NCBI GenBank assembly: GCA_964394085.1
Contig: CAYMWF010000071.1
Location: forward strand, 1-24,127
Reading direction: 5' to 3'
From: CAYMWF01 sp964394085 [NCBI: uncultured Gemmatimonadota bacterium]
GTDB taxonomy: Bacteria > GCA-2686955 > CAYMWF01
DNA length: 24,127 nt
A program made the position numbers and the translations under genes. Position 1 is the stretch's first letter. Every line of letters starts with the position of its first letter. A model generated the notes under the pieces. That model saw only the letters and a program-made list of their open reading frames with translations, was not told where the DNA came from and ran no database searches. This document shows, piece by piece, positions 16,643-24,127 of the stretch.

Positions 16643-17443
16643 GTGGGCAGAGTAGCGATTATCCAGTTTCCAGGTAGTAACTGCGAAGTAGAAACAGGTC
16701 GAGCACTCAGCCTTGCTGGCCTGGAGTCTGTTATTTTCAGGTGGAACGAGAACGCGTCGAAACTGGTTCATTTCGGAGCTTTCATTCTTCCCGGGGGGTT
16801 CTCCTACCAGGACAGAATCCGAGCTGGTGTTGTTGCGGCAAAAGATTCTATTCTGGAGCGGATCGTAACTGAATCGGACAAAGGTAAACCCGTCCTGGGA
16901 ATTTGCAACGGCGCACAGATCCTGGTTGAGTCGGGCCTTGTTCCGGGTGGAGGTCGAATTCGGTTTGCCCTGGCTCCGAATATTATGCCGGTTTCCCGAA
17001 GTTATCTGTGCCGGTGGGTATATATCCGACCAGCATCAACATCATCTCTATTTACCAGGGGATATAGGGATGATGAAATAATACCGATGCCCATCGCTCA
17101 TGCAGAAGGCCGATTTGTATCTAATGAGGACGAATACCTGGATAATTTTAAGCAAATGGGATCTATCGCCTTCCGATATTGTGATGGCAATGGATCGATC
17201 AATGAGGAATTTCCAATAAATCCAAACGGTTCCATTTTATCCATCGCCGGATTATCGAATCAGGAAGGGAATGTACTGGCCCTTATGCCACATCCCGAGA
17301 GAGCGTGTTGTTTAAGACATATTCCCCCAGATATAGATTCCAGTTGGAGGGGAAAACGTCTCCGATCTGTAGGTGACTTTGCCGCTTTAGAGGAACCGGG
17401 GCCCGGACTCGGTATATTTAAATCGATCGCCCAAGCTTTATAA
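16643..17443 (+). CDS. purQ: Phosphoribosylformylglycinamidine synthase, glutaminase subunit
   Basis: Class I glutamine amidotransferase that supplies ammonia to PurL. With the GTG start it has 266 residues, longer than the ~225-residue Bacillus-type PurQ. VAIIQFPGSNCEVE opens the chain, GGFSYQDRIRAG forms the oxyanion region, and Cys88 in GICNGAQIL is the nucleophile. His217 and Glu219 in MPHPER complete the triad. The extra length appears in the mid region and near the C-terminus (about 225-255). A 120-base gap separates it from purL and shows no promoter or terminator I trust, so it is most likely in the same operon. Confidence 0.95.
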   Translation: MGRVAIIQFPGSNCEVETGRALSLAGLESVIFRWNENASKLVHFGAFILPGGFSYQDRIRAGVVAAKDSILERIVTESDKGKPVLGICNGAQILVESGLVPGGGRIRFALAPNIMPVSRSYLCRWVYIRPASTSSLFTRGYRDDEIIPMPIAHAEGRFVSNEDEYLDNFKQMGSIAFRYCDGNGSINEEFPINPNGSILSIAGLSNQEGNVLALMPHPERACCLRHIPPDIDSSWRGKRLRSVGDFAALEEPGPGLGIFKSIAQAL

Positions 17444-17457
17444 CAAGGATCTCTTCT

Positions 17458-18009
17458 ATGGAAATCTTTCTTCTTGTTCGTTTGAAAGGTCCCGATCTGG
17501 TAACCCTGACAGCCGAGGATACTTTAAAAAGAAGAATGCATCTCGGTACAGAATTCCTGGGATTACTCCGGGAGGAATTCTATAAGGTGGTTCCGGAAGA
17601 TAATATTGTCAGTGAGCTGGAACATAATGACCTTGCAGCTTCTTTATTGTCAAAAACAACTTTACTGGTGAACCCGAATAAACATACTGTTCGCGACGAA
17701 ATTGGGAAAGTACCTCCTGTAATATCACGATTCAGGGGATGCATAACATACCGCTACCTCATCTCCGAAAGAGCCCATGGAGACTGCGACTCATTAGGCG
17801 ACAGGCTGCGCTCGAGATACGGGCTCCCGGTAAAGAAAGTTAAATCAGGTATCCTGTGGACAATCTATCTGAAAAACTGGTTGTCGGAGTCTGAACAAGA
17901 GCGCCTTCTCAAACGCATCATAGTTTCCGAAAACCGGAGCGATGGATTGTTGTGCAATCCCCATTACGAAATCGCGGAAAGGATCGACTCGTTACAGAAT
18001 GAAATTTAA
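17458..18009 (+). CDS. purS: Probable PurS-type FGAM synthase subunit, apparently two PurS folds in tandem
   Basis: A 183-residue protein between purQ and purF, with AAGGA eight bases before its ATG. It has no signal or membrane segment. Two halves can be laid over each other. Repeat 1 (about 2-78) has a strand IFLLVRLKGP, a helix TAEDTLKRRMHLG, a strand EFYKVV, a helix, then LLVNP at 69-73. Repeat 2 (about 96-172) has ITYRYLISE, a helix SLGDRLRSRYGL, a strand ILWTIYL, helix SESEQERLLKRII, then LLCNP at 164-168. Each follows the beta-alpha-beta-beta-alpha-beta plan of PurS, including its terminal Leu-Leu-x-Asn-Pro. PurS (~80 residues) bridges PurL and PurQ, and its dimer is homologous to the N-terminal domain of large PurL. 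Gene position and the small-type PurL support the call. Similarity to known PurS is low and was judged by eye. Confidence 0.6.
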   Translation: MEIFLLVRLKGPDLVTLTAEDTLKRRMHLGTEFLGLLREEFYKVVPEDNIVSELEHNDLAASLLSKTTLLVNPNKHTVRDEIGKVPPVISRFRGCITYRYLISERAHGDCDSLGDRLRSRYGLPVKKVKSGILWTIYLKNWLSESEQERLLKRIIVSENRSDGLLCNPHYEIAERIDSLQNEI

Positions 18010-19405
18010 AGAGCAATGCGGTTTGTTTGGCGTCAGCAGTCACCCCCGGGCGGCGGAATTGACATTTCTCGGTCTTTACGCATTACAGCACAGGGGTCAG
18101 GAAGGCGCAGGTATTGTATCATCTGACGGAGTGGATATTTATCAAAAAAAAGCTCTTGGGCTCGTATCCGATGTGTTTAATCGAGATGATTTTTTAAGAC
18201 TTAAAGGTGAGATCGCCATTGGGCACAATCGATATTCCACCACAGGCTCCGCAGTACTCCCAAATGTGCAGCCACTTCTTGCAGAGCTGAAAAATCAGCC
18301 AATTGCAGTAGCCCATAATGGTAATCTGGTAAATGCATCCAAGCTTCGGCAGGAATTGATAAACAGGGGTTCTATTTTCCAGACATCGATGGATAGTGAA
18401 GTAATTCTTCACCTTATGGCACATTCAAGCTGTACGGAAATCACGAGCATGTTCATCGATGCATTAAGGAAGCTTCAAGGGGCGTTCTCGGTAGTTCTGC
18501 TCTCGAAGGATAAAATCCTTGCCGCCAAAGATCCCTGGGGATTCAGGCCTTTATGTACAGGTAAATCAGGACGGAGTTTCTTTGTAGCGTCTGAAACCTG
18601 CGCGCTGGATATCGTCGGCGCATCTCTTCTGAAAGAAATTGAACCTGGAGAATTGGCAATTCTGGAAGGTTCGAGTATTGACTATGTTCGTTGGAGTGGT
18701 GACGACTCGGAACGAGCATTATGTATTTTCGAATATATTTACTTTTCTCGTCCGGACTCGGTTTTATATGGCCATTGTGTCCATGAAGCGAGAAAAGAAA
18801 TGGGGCGCCAATTGGCCAAAGAGCATCCTGTTGAAGGAGATGTTGTCATTTCAGTGCCTGATTCGAGTAATGCAGCTGCTCTCGGTTATGCCGAATTCTC
18901 TGGCATCCCTCCCGGATTAGGGTTCATCCGGAATCATTATATCGGTAGAACATTTATTGATCCAAGCCAGACAGTTCGAGATTTACAGGCGAGGATAAAG
19001 TACAATCCAGTCAAGGAAGTACTTACCGGGAAACGTGTAGTGGTTGTGGACGACTCAATTGTGAGAGGGACGACGAGTAAGATGTTAGTAAAACTTCTTA
19101 GGGATGCTGGAGCCAGGGAAGTCCATCTCCGTATCGGTTCAGGACCTATTGTCGAAGGATGTTACTACGGAATCGATACGCCGGACAGCGGTGAACTGAT
19201 AGCCGCACGCCTGACTATTTCGGAGCTCGCTAAATACCTTAACGCCGATTCTGTTGAATATCTGTCAATCGAAGGCATGGTTCGTTCAGTACCTGCGGAT
19301 GAATCTCAGTATTGTCTCGCATGTTTCAATGGAAACTATCCTGTAAAACCCCGTGAAAAACTCACAAAGCATTCGTTTGAAAATAGCAGGATTCTGGATA
19401 TTTAG
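17999..19405 (+). CDS. purF: Amidophosphoribosyltransferase
   Basis: First committed step of purine synthesis: PRPP plus glutamine to phosphoribosylamine. The ATG at 17999 gives 468 residues with a six-residue propeptide (MKFKEQ) before Cys7, the N-terminal nucleophile in CGLFGV. Upstream reading to 17942 would lie wholly within the preceding gene. Glutaminase motifs LQHRGQEGAG, GHNRYSTTG and AHNGNLVN follow. The PRPP loop is VVVVDDSIVRGTT. Cys242, Cys388, Cys439 and Cys442 match the four iron-sulfur ligands of the Bacillus-type enzyme, so a [4Fe-4S] cluster and oxygen-sensitive propeptide-processed form are expected. The start overlaps the PurS-type gene by 11 bases. It is the last gene of the operon. 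Confidence 0.96.
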   Translation: MKFKEQCGLFGVSSHPRAAELTFLGLYALQHRGQEGAGIVSSDGVDIYQKKALGLVSDVFNRDDFLRLKGEIAIGHNRYSTTGSAVLPNVQPLLAELKNQPIAVAHNGNLVNASKLRQELINRGSIFQTSMDSEVILHLMAHSSCTEITSMFIDALRKLQGAFSVVLLSKDKILAAKDPWGFRPLCTGKSGRSFFVASETCALDIVGASLLKEIEPGELAILEGSSIDYVRWSGDDSERALCIFEYIYFSRPDSVLYGHCVHEARKEMGRQLAKEHPVEGDVVISVPDSSNAAALGYAEFSGIPPGLGFIRNHYIGRTFIDPSQTVRDLQARIKYNPVKEVLTGKRVVVVDDSIVRGTTSKMLVKLLRDAGAREVHLRIGSGPIVEGCYYGIDTPDSGELIAARLTISELAKYLNADSVEYLSIEGMVRSVPADESQYCLACFNGNYPVKPREKLTKHSFENSRILDI

Positions 19406-19425
19406 AGAACAGCTGCCATTCTTTC

Positions 19426-19445
19426 CTAAAACTAAAGAGTTTTAG
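19426..19445. terminator. Hairpin between convergent purF and flippase-like gene, possible weak terminator
   Basis: CTAAAACT (19426-19433) and AGTTTTAG (19438-19445) pair perfectly around AAAG, 20 bases after the purF stop. The stem is AT-rich, and a T-run exists only as part of the stem, so termination would be weak. It is symmetrical and could act on either strand. Confidence 0.35.
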
Positions 19446-19522
19446 AATAATAGGCATCTCATGATAAGCAACTGGCATCAGGTCTGAGTTGTTGTGCTTT
19501 TCATTACCTTGCTGCGCGAAAA

Positions 19523-20566
19523 TCAGGTCGTGAGATTAGCGCCGCTATTTTCCAGGACCATAGCGGCATCTTTGCCGGAAATATTGAATCGTAATAGAAT
19601 TACCCAACCGAAAACAGCAGGTACGACAACGTTAAAAATGTATAAAGCCGTCGCAGATGCTAGAGCGGCCTCAGGGCTGATGTCGCACAAGCCCAGCGTC
19701 AGGATAGCCGCTGCTTCTCTTGTACCGAATCCACCTGGAATAAGGGGTATTGAAGAAAAGATGACCATGATGCTGAATGAAAATATAATTTCGTTGAAGC
19801 TGATCATCCGTTCGAATCCCGCAACTAGTGCGAAGAACTGAACCAGTGCGGCAAAATAAAAAAGAAATGACAGGCTAATGGCCCTGATCGAAATTCTTGG
19901 TGTGAGAAGTTTAAGTCCCATGAGGAATCTACTGAATTTTGCCTTCAGCCCCTTGTGTCCAAGACTCAGTAGTTTTTCAAATAATGATGCTGAAAATCGA
20001 GGAAAGATCCACCCTGATATTGCCAAGGCAAAAAGAAATCCAAGAGTAAATACATCAAGCCTATAGTTTTTTATAGAAATTATAGTTTCAGTGACCAGAC
20101 CACTTGGAACCGTATCAATAATTAGCGTCATCAATCTTTCACGGAAAAGAAGAACCGCTGCGAAAGAAAATGTCGTTAGCGCGGTGAAATTCATAAATTT
20201 ATCAATAAAGAACAACCCTGTTAACTCCAGCCAGGATTTTCTGTTGAAGAATACCGCACGACCGCATTCTCCGATCCTGCCAGGTGTTATAATTCCGAGG
20301 GTGACTCCTCCCAGGAACGATTGCATTGATAATCTCACAGTTCTGCCGGGGACAATCATTCCAGTCAGTACATGCCATTTGAGCCATTGAGCGCCAAGGT
20401 TGGCAAAAATGAAGACAATAGCCAGACTAATCCAACCCATGTTGGCTTCCTGGACACTCGCAGTCAGGTCTCCGATTTTGATTTTCTTCAGAATCCACCA
20501 GAGAATCAGGAAGACCACCGGTATTTTCAACCGGTTTAAATGCTTTTTTAAAAGACTTTTGTCCAT
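19523..20566 (-). CDS. YbhN/UPF0104-type integral membrane protein (lysylphosphatidylglycerol synthase TM-region family)
   Basis: A 347-residue protein with about eight hydrophobic helices spread along its length, a basic N-terminus (KSLLKKHLNRLK) and the family segments LGGVTLGIITPGRIGE (about residues 85-100) and SIPLIPGGFGTREAA near the C-terminus. These Pro-Gly-rich loops are characteristic of the flippase-like domain shared by the MprF membrane part and YbhN. No soluble aminoacyl-transferase domain is attached. It is the last gene of a four-gene reverse operon after a DUF3108 gene and two glycosyltransferases, which suggests lipid or glycolipid translocation across the inner membrane. 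The substrate is unknown. The start has no strong ribosome binding site. Confidence 0.85.
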   Translation of the reverse strand: MDKSLLKKHLNRLKIPVVFLILWWILKKIKIGDLTASVQEANMGWISLAIVFIFANLGAQWLKWHVLTGMIVPGRTVRLSMQSFLGGVTLGIITPGRIGECGRAVFFNRKSWLELTGLFFIDKFMNFTALTTFSFAAVLLFRERLMTLIIDTVPSGLVTETIISIKNYRLDVFTLGFLFALAISGWIFPRFSASLFEKLLSLGHKGLKAKFSRFLMGLKLLTPRISIRAISLSFLFYFAALVQFFALVAGFERMISFNEIIFSFSIMVIFSSIPLIPGGFGTREAAAILTLGLCDISPEAALASATALYIFNVVVPAVFGWVILLRFNISGKDAAMVLENSGANLTT

Positions 20567-20618
20567 TGGCGTTCCGATTAATAAGACACGATTTTTTGCT
20601 GAACGAACCTGAGGGCGC

Positions 20619-21368
20619 TTACTCCTTCCAATGCAAATCGGTCGAGCATTTCTGATACTTAAGTTTCATAGCGACCGTGATTGAACCCTTACGAAACCGG
20701 ATGGATAAAGGTATTCGGCGGGAATCCTCTGAAAAGCTGAAATGCCAGACATTGCCTTCATCGGCAAAGTGATTTCGAAGAAGATCTGAACTGGTGCGAA
20801 CTTGAGAATGTCCGACACGGGCAATCGATAGCGTAATAGATATTTCCCCCATCCGTGAAGCGTAATCAACGAATCCGGTTGCGATATATTCGATATTGTT
20901 TTCATTGAACACGTAATTGATTGAATCACCCGGCATCGTTTCCTGCCAGCGAAGGTGATTAAACATCGAAAAAAGGTTTGGCTGCAAGACTTGTGTATCA
21001 TCAGGGGCGATAGAAGATTCAAGCGAAAGATTCGCCTGGTTTATTCGTGATCCCGTTCCGAGGAGGTTTCCTGATTTCTCGTCAAAGATCGACCAGTATG
21101 CATTATCTATTGAGAAAATCAAATCGGCAAAGAGATTTGTTCGCATCGACCCGGTAAAGGTAGTGACACCGTTTCTTGAACTCCACGACATCGCAGCATC
21201 ACCAACCGGGATACCATAGAAGGACATGGAATATTCATATTCTTCATGTGGAAGAGGTTTCTTTGAAGTTGTGGAGAAACTGTTTAAATTTAAGCTTTGG
21301 ACGGGGGTTACGCATACCCCAAGGAGACTGATAATCATAAAAAGCCGATAGTGGATTCTAGTTCCCAT
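20619..21368 (-). CDS. DUF3108 domain-containing envelope protein
   Basis: A 249-residue exported protein when started at ATG 21368, which has GGAG nine bases upstream and places a Sec signal peptide at residues 1-25 (cleavage near VQS). A frame open to 21461 adds 31 residues that would bury the signal, so it is rejected. The body begins with EEYEYSMSFYGIPVGDAAM, the usual opening of DUF3108 domains (F/Y-G-I/L-x-V-G-x-A). Alternating beta strands follow, and it ends with FRKGSITVAMKLKYQ. The family forms curved beta-sheets thought to sit in the periplasm. Its biochemical role is not established. The genes around it point to glycolipid or surface-polymer biogenesis. Confidence 0.8.
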   Translation of the reverse strand: MGTRIHYRLFMIISLLGVCVTPVQSLNLNSFSTTSKKPLPHEEYEYSMSFYGIPVGDAAMSWSSRNGVTTFTGSMRTNLFADLIFSIDNAYWSIFDEKSGNLLGTGSRINQANLSLESSIAPDDTQVLQPNLFSMFNHLRWQETMPGDSINYVFNENNIEYIATGFVDYASRMGEISITLSIARVGHSQVRTSSDLLRNHFADEGNVWHFSFSEDSRRIPLSIRFRKGSITVAMKLKYQKCSTDLHWKE

Positions 21369-21457
21369 ATTGCATCTCTCCATCGGCATTTTCTGCGGAG
21401 CTTTGCGAGAAACATGAACGCCTGGTCGGTCTCGTCGGAAAGAAGTCGACATGAAGG

Positions 21458-22654
21458 TCATGGTTCACCTCCACTATCAACATCGATGCGGGATCTTGTG
21501 CTGAACTGTCTTCCTTTCCAGGAGGTTTTTGTAACTAACGAAAGCGCACCCATGATTGTGATATAAGGCATCTGAACACAGGACCAGAGTGGAAGGTATT
21601 TTCTTAGGTCCTTTCTTTGAAAATAAGATGTTCCCCTGAGAAGCAAGGTATATTCGGGAAGGAGTTTAATCAGTAGCCCTGAAAATGCCAGGAATATAAA
21701 ACTGCGCTCGAAAAGAGTCATCAGGAGAAGTGCCAATACCGTTGTCGTTAACAAGTAATATTGTGCCAAAAAGATCTTATAAGACGTTTTGTAATGCGTG
21801 TATTTCGCCCCCCAGCGTTTCCGCTGACTGTAAAAGCTTTTAACATCCGGCATCGGAGCGGTGTGCATGTAGGATTTGGGATCGTTGTTGAAGATGGCTT
21901 TTTTGCCGGTTAGACGCGTAAGCCGTTGAAGCAGCAGATCATCATCTCCAGATACGAGGTGTCCGGAAGAACCGTACCCTCCCGTTGACAGGAATTCCTG
22001 TTTCCAGAATGCCTGGTTACTGCCTGAGGATGCAAGTGGCCAGCCTGAATTGATGCTTCCAGCTGCACAGGTGAACATTGAAAGCAGTTCGAGTGCCTGG
22101 AATTTTATAAAGAAGTTCTGCTTATCTCCAGGTTTATCGATTCCCGCGTATCCCGCAACCATGACGATATCTTGCGTAAAACAGGAGACCATCGAGGTCG
22201 CCCATGTTTCTGGCGCGGTACAGTCAGCATCGCATGCAAGGATCAGATCGCCAGTTGCATTTTCTATCCCGTGGAACAAGGCCTTTTTTTTAGGGCTGCG
22301 CGGTAGTCCTTCTCGCCATTCAGGGGAACGTAAAGCAAGAAGATTGCTGCAATTATCTGAGTACCTTGACATAATCCGCCACGTGCCGTCTGTTGAATCA
22401 TCATCAATAAAAATCAGCTGAGTAAGATGTTGTGGATAGTCCTGGGCCAGAAGGCTGAGAATACACTTTTCTAAAAAAGTTTCTTCATTTCTAGCGGGAA
22501 CCAGGATGGAAATCCTTAGTGTCTGGTTTAGCGGTGCAGACTTTATTTTGGAATTTTTTAAACCCTTAAAAAATACCGTGATGAAGAACAAGTTCATTAG
22601 TCCAAGAATAATTAGAAACAGAAAAAACAACACGCTAAATTTCTCTTGGGGCAT
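21458..22654 (-). CDS. Membrane-bound family 2 glycosyltransferase (with QRxRW-type motif)
   Basis: A 398-residue inner-membrane GT2 enzyme. It has one N-terminal helix (about 7-29), a GT-A domain with ISILVPARNEE at 48-58, Asp84-86 (FIDDDSTDG), the DxD at Asp142-Ala-Asp144, the acceptor-site GDDD at 236-239 and SQRKRW at 276-281, followed by two to three C-terminal helices. The QRxRW signature is typical of processive or cellulose-synthase-like GT2 enzymes and of related lipid glycosyltransferases. Its start overlaps the end of the preceding GT2 gene by 20 bases. No ribosome binding site is seen, so translation is probably coupled. The sugar and acceptor cannot be told. Confidence 0.88.
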   Translation of the reverse strand: MPQEKFSVLFFLFLIILGLMNLFFITVFFKGLKNSKIKSAPLNQTLRISILVPARNEETFLEKCILSLLAQDYPQHLTQLIFIDDDSTDGTWRIMSRYSDNCSNLLALRSPEWREGLPRSPKKKALFHGIENATGDLILACDADCTAPETWATSMVSCFTQDIVMVAGYAGIDKPGDKQNFFIKFQALELLSMFTCAAGSINSGWPLASSGSNQAFWKQEFLSTGGYGSSGHLVSGDDDLLLQRLTRLTGKKAIFNNDPKSYMHTAPMPDVKSFYSQRKRWGAKYTHYKTSYKIFLAQYYLLTTTVLALLLMTLFERSFIFLAFSGLLIKLLPEYTLLLRGTSYFQRKDLRKYLPLWSCVQMPYITIMGALSLVTKTSWKGRQFSTRSRIDVDSGGEP

Positions 22655-23852
22655 TCAAGGAAGACGTTTTTCCTTTCACCGCTTTAGACCGATATCTGGT
22701 ACCTTTCCAAGAAAATCCGGTGACAAGGCTTAGTGGCGGGATAATACAGACATAAAAGAGGGAGATCAATTCCATAACCGGCAGAAAGATAAGATGTTTC
22801 ATCGGTAATCGGCGGGTTGCGGCATACGATGTTAGCAAGAGTAAATCGGCAGCGGTTTTTACAGGTAAAAAAACGAGGATTGTGCTATTGGGGGTGAAAG
22901 ATACTGCGCCAAGTACAAGTGAACAAAACGGAATCAAGTGCCATAAATAGAGAAGGGTGAGGATACTTATGGTTCTGAGATGATAATCGAATATTTTTGA
23001 AGTATGCCTTAACCGCGCTTGGATCAGGCTTCGAGTATTCGACGGAGGATATGTCCAAACGGTCGCCTCGGGGGAATATAGCGACTTGACTTTCCAGGCG
23101 GTTCGATCACGTACCCTGGAAAGCAGTAGATCATCATCACCGGAAATGTAATGCTTGATTTCTTGATAAATCCCGACTTCTTCAAGAACATTGCGGCGAA
23201 TTGCGATATTTCGGCCAGTGCAGGTCAACGGATAACCGAGATTAGCACTTCCCGATGCAATAGCGCCGAGAGCAAGAGTTTCAATATATGAAAAGAGAGC
23301 CAGTAATTTCTTTTTTAATCTAATCGGAACAGAACCCGGCATTTCTTCTCCGGGTCTGTATGAGCCGGGATACGAAGGGGAAGCCCCAATAACCATCCCG
23401 GTATTTTCATCAAATGCTCTAGAGATCTCTGTCAACCACCCGGATGAAGGAACACAATCCGCATCTGTAAGTGCGATGATGTCGGTGTCAGGTCTTGTAG
23501 ATTGGATTCCGCGAGACAGCGCGTGTTTTTTAGGTGCCCATCCATCGGGGATTCTACGTATGCGGACAAGCTGCCAATGTGGGTGGTTATGAAGGTGCTT
23601 CTCTACGATTTCCCCTGTCTGATCGTCCGATCTGTCATCAACGACAATTATTTCAAAATCAGTATCCGGATAAGTTTGATTAGAAAACGCCTCCAGGCAT
23701 CCCCCTATCATCGATTCTTCATCTCTGGCTGCTATTATTACAGAAATAAAAGGATTGCCGGCCAGATTTGAGATAGTTGGTTTTCTGCGGCTTATCCCAT
23801 ATAAGATCAAGCAAATGCTGAAAATATAGACCAGAGAAAAAGTTAAGATCAA
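22635..23852 (-). CDS. Membrane-bound family 2 glycosyltransferase (divergent QRxRW position)
   Basis: A 405-residue paralogue of the next gene downstream, with the same plan: N-terminal helix (2-20), FISVIIAARDEE at 35-46, Asp72-73 (VVDDRSDD), Asp130-Ala-Asp132, GDDD at 238-241, and C-terminal helices. The position of the QRxRW motif reads QARLRH (278-283), losing the second Arg and the Trp. Loss of that tryptophan suggests a non-processive or differently specific enzyme. The start is TTG with GAGG ten bases upstream. No nearby ATG is in frame. It is the first gene of the reverse operon and lies next to a 275-base gene-free end. Confidence 0.87.
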   Translation of the reverse strand: MILTFSLVYIFSICLILYGISRRKPTISNLAGNPFISVIIAARDEESMIGGCLEAFSNQTYPDTDFEIIVVDDRSDDQTGEIVEKHLHNHPHWQLVRIRRIPDGWAPKKHALSRGIQSTRPDTDIIALTDADCVPSSGWLTEISRAFDENTGMVIGASPSYPGSYRPGEEMPGSVPIRLKKKLLALFSYIETLALGAIASGSANLGYPLTCTGRNIAIRRNVLEEVGIYQEIKHYISGDDDLLLSRVRDRTAWKVKSLYSPEATVWTYPPSNTRSLIQARLRHTSKIFDYHLRTISILTLLYLWHLIPFCSLVLGAVSFTPNSTILVFLPVKTAADLLLLTSYAATRRLPMKHLIFLPVMELISLFYVCIIPPLSLVTGFSWKGTRYRSKAVKGKTSSLNAPREI

Positions 23853-24127
23853 TTGTGTTTGTCCTCATTGTTTTGAGGGCTTCCGAATACAAATAGAGGC
23901 ATACGTACCATTAAACCATATGGCGAACACGACTGTTTTGGGGAGCACGCGGATAAAAGGTAGTCATTACTAAGGCCTGTTGCTAATGGAATAGCTTGCA
24001 ATCTCTCCTTTCAACCTACCCAAAGAGCCGATGAAAGTATCATAGAGGATGCTCGGGTGCTATTAAATAATCTCTCAAAATGCAGAGTCCCGTGATTACT
24101 TAGTGAATATTACCGCCGTCGGTTAAA
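23853..24127. other. Gene-free stretch upstream of the glycosyltransferase operon
   Basis: No open frame with a start and ribosome binding site, no tRNA fold, no repeat and no long inverted repeat is visible. The minus-strand promoter of the glycosyltransferase operon should lie here, but no pair of -35/-10 boxes as good as the others in the window stands out. The GAGG at 23863-23866 serves the TTG start. Confidence 0.5.

Noticed and set aside
17942-17998. Longer purF N-terminus
   Set aside because: It would put 25 residues before the nucleophile Cys and lies wholly within the PurS-type gene; the ATG at 17999 gives a typical short propeptide.
20041-20100. Repeated TATAG words suggesting a small repeat array
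   Set aside because: They lie inside the flippase-like gene and come from AT-rich codons in a membrane segment; no regular unit.
23853-24127. tRNA or small RNA at the right end
   Set aside because: No cloverleaf, no TTCGA-type T-loop and no CCA-adjacent acceptor pairing could be found.

Overview
The window is chromosomal DNA from a Gram-negative bacterium. Signs of this are an apolipoprotein N-acyltransferase (lipoprotein maturation in a diderm envelope), several secreted proteins with Sec signal peptides, a periplasmic HtrA-type protease and a DUF3108 envelope protein. The base composition looks middling and even. The secreted C13 peptidase, the cleaved-adhesin-like secreted protein, the archaeal-type phosphoglycerate mutase and the cytoplasmic gene mix suggest an uncultured lineage near the FCB group (Eisenbacteria, Krumholzibacteria, Latescibacteria or Zixibacteria-like). 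That placement is an impression from gene content and was not tested. I see no rRNA, tRNA, CRISPR array, IS element, phage gene or integration site.

Layout. 1-1740: a secreted caspase-fold (C13/legumain-like) peptidase gene closed by a clear intrinsic terminator. 1758-3813: a promoter, a small one-helix membrane protein, then purD-purE with a 4-base overlap. 3937-8411: a forward run of a secreted beta-sandwich protein, an ApgM-type phosphoglycerate mutase, lnt and era. 8457-10304: two reverse-strand genes, plsC and, downstream of it, a nucleotide-sugar epimerase-type SDR. Each has its own recognisable promoter. 10537-19405: a long forward operon of truA, htrA/degQ, purB, purL, purQ, a PurS-type gene and purF, tightly packed or overlapping. 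19523-23852: a reverse operon of two paralogous family 2 glycosyltransferases, a DUF3108 protein and a YbhN-type eight-helix membrane protein. 23853-24127 has no gene.

How the genes work together. Seven purine genes are split between two operons. PurF and PurD make phosphoribosylamine and then GAR. PurL, PurQ and the PurS-type protein form the multi-subunit FGAM synthase. PurE handles CAIR and PurB acts on SAICAR and adenylosuccinate. purC, purH, purK, purM and purN are not here. Envelope biology is the second theme: Lnt, PlsC, HtrA, the glycosyltransferase/flippase-like operon and two secreted proteins.

The most interesting item is the 183-residue protein between purQ and purF. It can be read as two PurS-like folds in tandem, each ending in a Leu-Leu-x-Asn-Pro signature. 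If so, it is a free-standing fused PurS dimer serving a small-type PurL, an arrangement otherwise met as the N-terminal domain of the large fused PurL.
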